Assembly: GCF_010183535.1 (NCBI RefSeq)
Contig: NC_071331.1
Coordinates: 19,282,001 to 19,346,000 of the forward strand
Source: Caenorhabditis remanei
Lineage: Eukaryota; Nematoda; Chromadorea; Rhabditida; Rhabditidae
Length of the DNA stretch: 64,000 nt
Reading direction: 5' to 3'
Shown: positions 12,193 to 21,806 of the stretch, piece by piece
How positions within the stretch are numbered: position 1 is the first letter of the stretch
How the letters are laid out: every line of letters starts with the position of its first letter
Notes under the pieces: model-generated
The model's input: the letters and a program-made list of their open reading frames with translations, nothing else
Databases searched by the model: none
Told to the model about the DNA's origin: nothing
Made by a program: the position numbers and the translations under genes

Positions 12193-12770
12193 TTCAAAAT
12201 TAGTTTTTGAAAATTTCTGTTTCGAAAAATTTTGAAATCGTTTCAAACTTGGAAGTAACTAATGGTATTTCTTAACTACCAAAGAGTGGAAATTGAACTG
12301 TTTCAAAATAAATTTAAGACCAGTTATGGTTAGTTAGTTAATGATTTGAATACAAAAATTGAGAATAATTACTCTCAACATAACCGGTGAATTTACTTCC
12401 TCCTGTAAATGTATTTCCCTGACGGTAAGTTTACTTCCCTTCTCAATAATTCAATAAGCATACTATGATCTTCCCCTGTTAAATTGCGCCCTATCTTGTC
12501 CCCTCTCCTTATTTCGGTTATTTTATTCATTTATTTACTTCTCTCTTTCTGTTAATTAATTTTCAACTTCATCAGTTTCCCCCCCCCCCCCCCCCATTTT
12601 TCCCCTACTACTCTTTTTGCTTTCCTTCCTTTTCTCCCTCTTGATCCCGTCCCTTGTACAATTTTTATGATTTTTACTCCCAGTCAATGAATAAATTAAA
12701 TTAAATTAAAAATAACCAAACATGAACATCACCCGTCTGATTTTTTATTGTTTGAGTATTCTTCTAATAT
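12193..12770. other. Intergenic DNA upstream of the transporter gene
   Basis: It contains one plus-strand CTGTTTCA core at 12,298, a run of about 17 C at 12,579-12,596, and a short aaattaaattaaatt tail near 12,690 that may be the 3' end of another, otherwise lost, LINE. No gene was seen. Confidence 0.4.
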
Positions 12771-12815
12771 TTTCCATTTTTGTTACAACTTCTCGATAAA
12801 ACATTACATCTCAGA

Positions 12816-15800
12816 ATGGAGAACGGCTATTCGTGGTATATAGCCGTTATCTTCACATTTGGAGAGACCGCCGGATCAGGATTGGTGGCACTTCCGAATG
12901 CAATGCTTTCATTAGGTATGTTCACTGAAATTGGTTTTTCTTTTTTCAAAATTTTTAATTAAATCAACATTGGTTATAAAGTTAGATTGCATGTAATGAG
13001 TTTTTGAAACAGGAAAGAAAACTATTGAAAATTGAAGATTATGTCTAGCCTAAATCAAGCACGCATTTTTATTTGAATAGTTTGATTGAAAAAAATCTGA
13101 AACAGTAAAAACATATTTATAGGATTTCAAAAAAAACTGTTTCAAAGATTTTTTGTTTAGTCTAGCTTAAATATTTTCAACAATTATTCCAAAGCTCCAT
13201 ACACCAGAAACATCTTATTTTTCAGGTCTTGTTGGTGGAATGATCACTCTGATTGTTATGTGTCTGATACCGTTTTACACTGCAACGTTACTAGGAAATA
13301 ATTGGATTATTATGAAGACGAGGTGGGTCTAGAACCTTGAAACAGGAAACGATTATGATAATATCACTGGGAAATTTGCAGGTGGAGTGAGTATAGTGAG
13401 CACTGCAGGAATCCGTATCCAGAGATGGCGCAGAAAGCATTGGGAGATGGAATGGGGTTGGTTTTTAACACATATGTGTTTCAGGATTCAAGAAAAACGA
13501 TTGAGAAAAAATTTTGTTGGATCTCTAAACATTTGCTTTAGATAATTTTAGCATAGTTTTTTTTCCTGCATGGAAATTTTGGTGTTTCAAAAATTGACTG
13601 TTTCAGTGTTAAAAAAATATAAGTGCATAAAACATATGGTCTCACTTCCAGTTTAGATGTCCTTTGAAAACTCGATCGCCCCTTGAAACAATTAGACGTT
13701 CCTTAAAACATTTAAATGTCCTTTGGGGTCCCAAAAATGTTCAATATCGTTTAGACGTCCCATAAAATATTAAAACGCATCCCTTTAATCCTAAAACTTG
13801 ATTATAAATAATTAGACGTCCTGAAACATTTAAACATCCCAAAAAATACGTCTAAACGTTTTTTGGTACGTCTAAACTACCTTTTGGAATTTCAAGGAAC
13901 GTCTAAACATTTTACTGGAAATTTAAACGTTTTTTTGGAACTTCCAAATGTATTTTGGGACGTCTAAACGCAAGAAAGGACGTTTTGATTTTCAAAAAAA
14001 ATTTCGGGCCTCACAGGACATCTAAGTATTTTTTGGGACGTTCAAGTTTACAAAAGACATCTAAACTGGAATAAAGCCAACATTTGTTAGTGAGTAATTG
14101 TATACCTGTCATCATGATTTCTAAAAGTTTTACTGTTTCAAAAGTTTTCGAAACAAAGTAAATTTGACACCTTCAGTATTATTTCAACCACCCCCAATTT
14201 TTTTTTCGTTTTCACCAATCTATTCCAGGCACTTCACCAGTTTCTGTACCTACCTGACCGTCTTTGGCGGTACTGCAGTATTCTCCCTGCTAGCTGCCAA
14301 GACCCTATCCGAGGTGCTCAACGGATTCGGAGTCCCTGAAACCATGTGCTCAACTCTGATCGGTGTAGGAATAATATTGTGGCCATTTGTTATGTTGAAG
14401 AGTCCAATGCATTTTTGGTTAGTTTTGTTTTTACTGTTTTAGTGAGAATTCAAAATTTAGTAGGTTCTAGTGGATTAGTCGGTTTAATTTATACAAGAAA
14501 AAGAAGTTATATTTCAGGCAAGTGTCAATTGTGGCAACCGTATCAACTGTCACTGCAGTTGCATTAATATTATTTGGGTATGCATTGGATCTGAAAGGAT
14601 GTCATGAGGTGAGTGGTCTGAATGTAAACACAAAATCAAGGGTTACTCAAAACTAGAATATTTAAGAAATCAACTTGAAACAGAAAAAAAAACACAAGTT
14701 TACATTAGGAACTATTAGCTCGACACAGTTCTTTGCAACTGCGCTCCATCGAAACATCCTTGAAGAATTTCTCTTTTTTCTGCGTCTCTCAATTTCGCAC
14801 ACAATTTTCTTCGGTTTCGGTAGAGCGCGATTGTAAGAAGTGTGCCGTGCTAATAATTCTTTAAAACAACAATTTTAACTGGTTTTTAGCACTCTGCATT
14901 TCCTGAATTCACTCCTGTTGCCGCTTCCAACAGTCTGGCAACTATCATATTTGCATACGGTGGTCATCCATGTATCCCAACAATTGTCCATGATATGAAG
15001 ACGCCTCAACACTATTTCAGATGCTTCTTGTTGAGTTATATTGGTAAGTATTTTGGAAAGACACATTCCAAGAGTAACGGATGGAGTAACAGATTCCAAG
15101 AAATTTTCAAAAGGAAATTTTCTGAAACAGAATCTTTTTTTAAATTTTTCGAATTGTTGATTTGTTATAAATTTTAAAAAACCCGTTTCCCCATTCCATT
15201 TTTTCCTTCCTTCCAGGACTCTTCCTCCTCTACACTCCCGTTTCTCTCCTCGGATTCTGGATTTATGGAGACAGTGTATCTGATTCGATTATCAGCTCAA
15301 TTCAAAATGATACCCTCCGTCGTGGAATATCCATTCTGATTGCCGTTCACGTCTTCTTTTCTGTTCTGATAATTGTGAATCCACTGCTACAAGCATCTGA
15401 GCATGTATTCAGGGTAAAACAAGGTAAGTCAATACAGGGATATTCGAATATCGCTTATCATTTATCTCTCTGAAAATGATAAACATAAATAGTGAGTTCT
15501 GTGAGGAAAGTCCGCTTCTTTCTGTCACATCTTGCCGTACACACCCTAAAATAATCAAGTCTAAAAAACAATCAAACATTTTTTGAAATTTTTTGAAATA
15601 GTAAACGTTTCAAGTTTGGAACTCCCAATAAACATATTCTTAGATAGGCGATTTCCAGTCTTTTGCAAATCTATCTAAAGTCGACTTAATATCACGGAAA
15701 TTTCCATATGGTTAATTGAATTATTTTCTTAAAAAATACTGTTTTAAATTTAATTCAAAGTTATTTCGAGTAATCTTTCTATTAGTTTAACAAGCTTTTC

Positions 15801-17660
15801 GAATACATATCCAAGATAGCTGCAAAAGGGCGTGGCTTATTTTTTGCGATGGGAACTTCAGTCCGCATACACCAAATATAAACAGTTTATTCCGGCAATA
15901 CATCCATATAGTAATGTTTTCAAAAATCTACCGTTTCAATGAGATCTTAAACAGTTTTGCAAATGGTTTCCGACAATGTAACGTTGATTGAATCACTGTT
16001 TATTTAGTTGGAGTTTGCTCGAAATGCAGATGGTGTCCGAATAGGTAACTGATTGACATTACTATAACTTCAGAAGATTTTGAGACCTGAACGAATTCGG
16101 GATGAGAATTTTTTGTATTGAAGTTTTCAATGATATACTCTTGATAGACACTACAAAACTTTTAAAATTACTATTTTGAAATAAACCTGAAACAGAATAA
16201 TTTTTTAGAGAAATACCGTCGTACAGCACTGTGAAAAAATGAAGTTTGGCCAAGGATTTTCAAAAAAAATTCGCGGGCAGAAACACTTTAGTGCAGAAGT
16301 GAACTAAAGTGTTTTAGCCCGCAAAAATTGTTCTGAAAATCCATGACCAAACTTTATTTTTTCACAGTAAACTACTGTTTCAAGATAGATTGTAAAGATT
16401 TTTAGCTATATTATATTTCAATCGGTTCTCCCATTAACATACCCTTTTTTGAAATTTCTACTGATTCAGGTAAAATTGAATTTATTTTGAGAATATTTCC
16501 TTGCAATAAGTATACACTACTATTATTATCTTGCACAATTAAAAAGAAATCTTCTGTTCCAAAACTAGGGATGTTAAAAATGCATTTTACGGTAACCTTC
16601 GCCTTTTTCATTTCCGCCGACGGCGATATTTGCCGCTTCAATTTCAGGCGAAGGCGGCCTTCGCCTTTTTCATTTCCGGCGAAGGCCGCCTGTTTTTAAA
16701 ACGCAAAGTTTTGACGCGTTTCATTTCCCAGTGGTAAAAAATGCAGTTTTTTTCTAATTTTGTGTAGAAATTAATTTCAAAAAGCGTAAAAAATACTTAC
16801 CGAAAAATGAAAAGCGGTAATGAAAACCTGCGAGAAAAAAACTAAACAGGCGAAAATTGCCTGTCTTGGAAATGAAATCGGCATTTTTCGCCTGATTGGG
16901 AAATGAAGCAGGCGCAGCGTTAAGGCGAAGGCGGCCTGCAACATCCTTATCCAAAACTAACATAACAACTCGGGAAAAATGAAACCTTCAATAAGTAAAA
17001 TTTCCCAATTTCTACCATTTTCCAGAATTCGGCATCGGTCGATTCATAATCCGCACCATCGTCTTCTGGATCATCATCTTCAGTGCCGCTTCTGTTCCAA
17101 ATTTTGGAGTTGTCGTGAATCTGGTGGGCGGGTCCACTCTTCCACTTCTAGTTCTCATATTTCCACCTCTTTTTGCAATGTGTTTGGAGGTGAAACAGAA
17201 ATTGGAAGAAGACGGGGCAAAGGAGGAGTTTGGATTCAAAGCGTAAGTTTTTAGGAAGGGATTCATCTGATGTATCAGTTATTTCTGGTGTTACTTAGAA
17301 TCTGAAAGACAGATGAAACAGTACATTTTTGATTTTTCTTTTCTTTTCAGAATCCTCAGATACCACTCCAAGCTCCGCCTCCTATTGGACGCCTTCATTT
17401 ACGGTAAGACATCCGGACATACTATCTTCCCAATTTTTCAATTTCCAGTCCTCGGTTTCTACGTGATGTTCCATTCCACGTATCACTCCATCTCATCCAT
17501 TTTCTTCTCTGAAAATCCACCGACTCGATCTTGCTTCACAACGTGGTTCTCCTCTTCTGAAACTCTTCAGAATCTCACGACGTCTACATCTCATTCGACA
17601 CATTTTCAGTGTTGTGGTGCTTTTAGAAATATCTCATTGAATGGTCAATCGTGTTTTTAG
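12816..17660 (+). CDS. Amino-acid transporter, AAAP (SLC36/38-like) family, 10 exons
   Basis: Exons: 12816-12915, 13226-13322, 13382-13456, 14229-14417, 14518-14608, 14890-15043, 15217-15423, 17026-17242, 17351-17403 and 17449-17660. All phases join, giving 464 aa. The start follows tctcag, so the mRNA may be trans-spliced or have an upstream exon. The N-terminus (TFGETAGSGLVALPNAM) is the typical first transmembrane segment of AAAP carriers; about ten further hydrophobic segments follow. A middle segment reads FAYGGHPCIPTIVHDM and a late one reads VNLVGGSTLPLLVLIFPP. It should be a plasma-membrane or lysosomal H+- or Na+-coupled amino-acid carrier; the substrate cannot be told. Introns hold 21U motifs on both strands, a foldback element, MITEs and a hAT-like insertion. 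Confidence 0.9.
13647..14070. mobile_element. Foldback element built of agacgtcc repeats, copy 1 (intron 3)
   Basis: The ends are inverted: tccagtttagatgtcctttg at the left and aaaagacatctaaactgga at the right. The arms consist of many degenerate tttagacgtccc units on one side and gggacgtctaaa units on the other. A related element lies at 55,121-55,710. No coding capacity. Confidence 0.7.
14714..14854. mobile_element. Small MITE (GCGCTC/GAGCGC family), copy 2 (intron 5)
   Basis: Runs from agctcgacacagttctttgc to agaagtgtgccgtgct, with the same internal aactgcgctcc and cggtagagcgcg blocks as the 6.6-kb copy. It lies between exons 5 and 6 and leaves splicing signals intact. Confidence 0.65.
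16230..16367. mobile_element. Palindromic MITE in intron 7
   Basis: An almost perfect inverted repeat. The left arm starts ctgtgaaaaaatgaagtttg and the right arm ends ccaaactttattttttcaca, with gcgggc / gcccgc and cactttagt / actaaagtg pairs towards the centre. It would fold into a long hairpin if transcribed. Confidence 0.65.
16566..16949. mobile_element. hAT-like MITE with 8-bp target duplication (intron 7)
   Basis: 384 bp with ends tagggatgtt / aacatcctta, flanked by the perfect 8-bp repeat tccaaaac (16,558-16,565 and 16,950-16,957). The inverted intron 7/exon 8 copy near 40.75-40.95 kb has one tccaaaac and no insertion, so it is an empty-site control. The interior has GC-rich ggcgaaggcggcc hairpins. 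The 8-bp duplication and terminal sequence fit hAT elements. Confidence 0.8.
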
Positions 17661-17833
17661 ATTATTGGAAGACATTTTTGAAAAAGAAAAAACGTGTAAA
17701 AATTGTAAAAACTTGTGACTTTTTTATTTTTTTCTGCTGAGAGTTTTATATGTGAATATTTATGTGCTGTTTTTTTGTGTCATAAAATGTAATCTTTTTC
17801 ATAGTATTTGTTGTAATTATCCAAAAAAGAAAC

Positions 17834-17885
17834 TTCCCATGCCGGGAATCGAACCCGGGCCGCGTGGGTGAAAACCACGAATCCT
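17834..17885 (-). tRNA. tRNA-Glu(UUC), 3' part of a split gene
   Basis: Read on the minus strand, 52 nt carry the anticodon arm (cgtgg ttttcac ccacg, anticodon TTC), the T arm with the B box gggttcgattccc, and the 3' acceptor strand catggga plus discriminator A. A T-run terminator follows at about 17,823-17,828. The D arm and 5' acceptor strand are missing here; they lie at 37,902-37,921. The break is an insertion with a CT duplication (17,884-17,885 and 37,900-37,901). Without its A box beside it the gene is presumably dead. Confidence 0.85.
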
Positions 17886-18603
17886 CACAGGTGAACCGCT
17901 GGGGAACACATATGTAACCGCGCGGTGGCGTATGTGCGGCTAAAAAGAATGAGGGTTGGGCCCTATATGTGTCTATGTGGATCACCGCGCGGTCGGCCGA
18001 AAACGTGGGGCGCATATGGAACGCATATGGATAGCACAATCAGCATTAATTCTACCAATCGCATTTGGTTGATTATTCTGTGTGAAACACTAGAAAGGCC
18101 TAATTCATTGTTGTGATTGGTATGTAATGTTATCATGTTGTTTCATTTTTTTTTTTGCAACTTGTTCACTTCCCATTTCTCGGACTTGTATATTTTCTCC
18201 TTTTTTCTCGAAGTTCTTTCCTTTTTTAAACAGATAATGGCAATACTTTAAAAAATTGAAAATCACACACGATTTCCTATAAAAATCTTATGTTAGCTTG
18301 GTGGTTATAACACAATCATTGATTCTCAAGCTTTTCTTTGAACTCTGAAATAAAATGATACCCGTCGAAGAAATTCGAAGTCCGGTATTATGACTTTACT
18401 TCGGTATGACAAATACTTACCTTCTTACCATTAAATCCACCTGAAAAATATAATTTCTTATCATACCGAAGTGAAGCGGAACATCAGACCCGAACTTCTC
18501 AACAAAAACTTAAAATTCTAGTTTCTTGAGAAAATAACAACTTTTGTATTGAAAAAATAACTTTTCGCATGTTTGAATAGATTTATTTTTATTTTTGAAG
18601 TTT

Positions 18604-18609
18604 GCCATT
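18604..18609. repeat. Maverick target-site duplication, left copy
   Basis: GCCATT directly before the element's first base. It is identical to 37,565-37,570, and a 6-bp duplication is what Polinton integrases leave. Confidence 0.92.
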
Positions 18610-19199
18610 AGTAGTGTTCGGGACAAAAATTCTCCACCACCATGAGTCATCATGAGATAAGATCTCCGAAAATGAAGGGATACACCGTGTCGGAGATAAG
18701 ATCTATGGAGGGATACCCCGTAGCGGAGATTACAATCTCCGCGGTTATGATATGTTATGATTAGTTATGATAAGTCATTATGATTATTAATTATGATTAT
18801 TAATTATGATTTTTTTGAATGAAATTTCAAATTTTTTCACAATTTATTTAAATTTTCCACATTTTTAGATTTTGGCTAGAAATTTCAGAAAAAGAAAACT
18901 TTTTACGCCTCAGGAAAAAAGTTTTTGCATTTTTGAAATTTTCACTTCATAATGCTCATGACCTAGAAATCCAATTGTTAGTCCGAGTGTAATTGTAGGT
19001 ATAATGCCCAGGTAAGTTCCTCCCAGTTGGGGATACTGTACATTATTGAAGAGACAGGAGAGACGACAGAGAAATGTACGAACGGGCACCGACACAAGAT
19101 TTTTAAATGTTTCTCGTGTAGGTGGTCGAGATTAAAATCTAACTCTTCACGTTGAAAAAAGACAAATCATTCAATGTCAAAAAAAGACTGTTCGTGACC
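18610..19199. repeat. Maverick left terminal inverted repeat
   Basis: About 590 bp matching the complement of 36,973-37,564 with few differences. Outer end AGTAGTGTTCGGGAC, inner end ttcgtgacc. It includes a small nested palindrome around gtagcggagattacaatctc and tandem attatgattattaattatg. A consensus splice donor (cag/gtaagt) on the inward strand follows an ATG at about 19,005-19,020. Confidence 0.92.
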
Positions 19200-19227
19200 A
19201 TGAAAATCTTTATTGCAAAAAACTTAT

Positions 19228-19772
19228 TCAATCCAAAATTCTTGCATAACCTCTATTGAGGTCCACACATCGATTACACATTTTAAGAATCATTCGACCT
19301 TCCTCAAACGTCCAGACCAGCTTTCCAGCACAACACTTCATCACAGCTACATCCAGCTTCCCTTTTGACTTGTCAAGAACTCTGAGTGGTGTATCTGAAA
19401 TATCAAGATGAATAAAAACTTTGCATACAGAAAACAAGTACCGTCAAAGCTAATTTCTCCAAATTGTTCTCGCGAAACCTTCTTTGGTTTTGTTGCACGA
19501 GTTCTCGAGACGGGAACTTTCTTGACAGGCGTTTCCAAGAGTTGTTTTCTACTCTTGAAGAGCTTCTTTATCATTGACACTGCAAAAGACAATAATTTTA
19601 AAGCAACTGGCGAATCGTTCTTACCTGAATCTTTTTGCGAGTCTGGAATCGATTCTCCGTCATGTTCAGAAACAAATTGGCTTGATGGAGGGGAATACTG
19701 GTCAGGAGGAAGCGGAATTTGCAAAGGCTGAACCGTCGGGAAAACAGTAGGACTTGGGTTCAGGAAATCCAT
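19228..19772 (-). CDS. Left-end Maverick gene, basic protein with C-terminal Cys motif
   Basis: Three exons in transcript order: 19625-19772, 19442-19579 and 19228-19394, phases consistent, about 150 aa. An ATG at 19,865 would add 31 residues. The N-terminal third is Pro/Ser rich (PSPTVFPTVQPLQIPLPP). The middle is basic (VPVSRTRATKPKKVSREQ). The C-terminus has two Cys, a spacer of about 20 residues, then CNRC, a possible zinc ribbon. A polyadenylation signal (AATAAA) follows the stop just outside the TIR. I do not recognise the family. It runs outward toward the left TIR, divergent from the helicase, and may be regulatory. A second CxxC protein sits near the other end of the element. Confidence 0.7.
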
Positions 19773-20041
19773 GAGAGCAATAAAAACAGTCACCGGTTTG
19801 TATCGAGGAAAAAAAGCAAGAATGAAGCTTTTCATCATAATTTTCCAGAAAAAAATTGCTGACATAAAAAAGTGGGCGGAGTCCTAGGTGTAACAAATCT
19901 CAGATTCAAAAAAAAAATTCATGGGCGGTGAAAAAATGCCTCAAGTATCTCGAAGAGATTTTATCGTAAATCTTCATTGTGCCAAAAGGTTATTCGACTT
20001 CGCTTCCTTTGAAGAATCGGACTACTTGCCAATTTGTCGAA

Positions 20042-21601
20042 ATGAATTCGCAACAGGATTATATTATGAACTGGATCGAGAATGCTGTTATTTTAAACCT
20101 GGAGGTTAGTGCTCTTTTTTAAACCCCCGTGTATTTACTATGATCATTGTTAGGTAATTGCGTTCATTACGGGCGCAGGAGGCGTAGGGAAATCCCGCAT
20201 AATTGCGGAGATCAAGAAGAAATATGAGAGTATTTCTTTGATAACATCGTTGATGGCCAAGGCTGCCCTAGCCATAGGAGGAAGAACCCTCCACTCTGCC
20301 CTCAAGATACCAATCGGAACAGAAATTTGTGGTTGGCTGAAAGATGGAGAACTTGATGGGTTTTCCATTCTAATCATCGATGAAGTGACATTGTTAGATA
20401 TGCATCTCATCAATCGAATTGATGAGATCTTAAGAAAAGCGAAGAACCCAAACCGTCCATTTGGGGGGATGATAACCCTGCTATTTGGCGACTTCTTGCA
20501 ACTGTCGCCGCTAAACACTTCTGACCAAAAAGAGGAACTAAAGTTCATCTACGATTGTTAGTTTACATTTGTTCAAAGTACACTTTTTACAAACATTTTT
20601 TAGCCTACTTCTGGAAGGATGTGGTGACCCTCCATCTCACAAAAAACATGAGGACCAGTGAGGACCCATCGTATGGAGATCTTGTTCTCCGCTGGAGAGA
20701 AGGTGTCTTCTCCAAACAAGATGGACTGTTTTTGAGTCAAAAGGCCGTGGTTAATCGTCTTGCTACCAAGAACGATTATAAGAAGGTAGCAGAGATAATC
20801 AACAACCTCATTGGTTCGGTTGACCACTACGACACAATGTTTGTTGCCCATCCAAACTTCGTGGTTGATTGGATGAACTATGCCGTAAGTTTTTGTGTTC
20901 ACAGATGTTATCTCATACAGTATTTACATGAGTGTGATGTCGTTTATTTTTCAGATTACCATGGAAAGATTCGGAAAAGGACTAAACAAAAGGGAGATTC
21001 GAGAGCTTGTCCAACACACCACATCGCAACCTTCGTCTTCAACGAACCTGAAAGCTCCTCCAGCAGTCGTGTGCATTGACATGCGCATTCTCATCACTGA
21101 GAGCCACAATGCCGCTATCCTCACCACCAGCTGTGATGACAAGGAAAACAAGTTCAACGGATCAGATTCCAGAGTATTGAATGGCACGATAGGAGTCGTT
21201 TTCGCCATTTCCCCTCCGTCTGGAACTGTGACCTCCATTTCCGTCAGGCAAGTTCTTGTTCAGTTTTAAAAAAATAAATAAATAAAATATTCAGAATGGA
21301 GAACGGTGTCGAATACAAAATTCGACAGATTCGGTCGAACGGACGAGGGGCCATGTATTGGCCATTCCGTCCGTCCTATGCAACGACGTTCCACAAGGTG
21401 CAGGGTATGACGCTTAGGAACGTGTTCATCGACACGCACCACTCAATGATGGATGGAATGTTCTATGTGGGAAGCAGCAGAGTGCGATCGGCTGAGGGTC
21501 TACACATTGTAGGACCAACCCCAACGTACATCAGGTACAACCGCAAAGTGCTTGAAGAACAACGAAAGATCGAAGCTGCCAGCATCATTCCACTTGTTTG
21601 A
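20042..21601 (+). CDS. PIF1-like SF1 helicase (Maverick)
   Basis: Exons 20042-20104, 20154-20556, 20604-20884, 20955-21247 and 21295-21601 join in frame to 448 aa. Motifs: NSQQ near the start, Walker A GAGGVGKS (about 28-35), Walker B ILIIDEV (about 92-98), motif III GDFLQLSPL (about 136), then FHKVQGMTL (about 377) and SSRVRSAEGLHIV (about 405-417), the order seen in PIF1/RRM3-type helicases. The fourth intron uses a GC donor (ag/gcaagt), which is what keeps the frame. The ATG chosen is the first in the frame; a 5' exon cannot be ruled out. The enzyme would unwind DNA 5'-3' to help the adjacent PolB. A helicase is not part of the minimal Maverick gene set. Confidence 0.88.
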
Positions 21602-21806
21602 ATTATTTGAATAAATTTGTTACCTATCTCAGATCAGATCTATAGATATCATTACAGGCGCCCTCATTAGTGCGCAAAAAAAAAAAAAAAAAACGCTACG
21701 CACATGTCAATGATTGACACCTCCCTCCTCCCACCTCAAGGACAATTAGGGCATTTAAAAGGACGCTAATCTGCGAAATCTTCATTTGTCCGTCAAGAAA
21801 CCAGCA
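21602..21806 (+). promoter_or_regulatory. Helicase-polB intergenic region
   Basis: 205 bp with an A17-18 run near 21,676-21,693 and a TATA-like tttaaaagg at about 21,754, roughly 50 bp before the PolB ATG. Direct proof of promoter activity is lacking. Confidence 0.4.

Larger units (their letters stand above)
13005..17321. promoter_or_regulatory. Intronic 21U-RNA upstream motifs in the transporter gene
   Basis: Exact cores on the minus strand are at 13005, 13098, 13338, 14676, 15123, 16188 and 17314; on the plus strand at 13137, 13598, 14133 and 16375. All lie in introns. One further match at 17,192 lies in coding exon 8 and is probably chance. Intronic 21U loci are known inside C. elegans clusters; transcription from these is inferred from the motif alone. 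Confidence 0.6.

Noticed and set aside
17192..17199. CTGTTTCA complement in transporter exon 8
   Set aside because: Explained by coding sequence (GAG GTG AAA CAG); not counted as a 21U site.
19921..20109. Open frame of 62 codons before the helicase
   Set aside because: It overlaps helicase exon 1 in another frame and cannot be spliced in frame to the Walker A exon.
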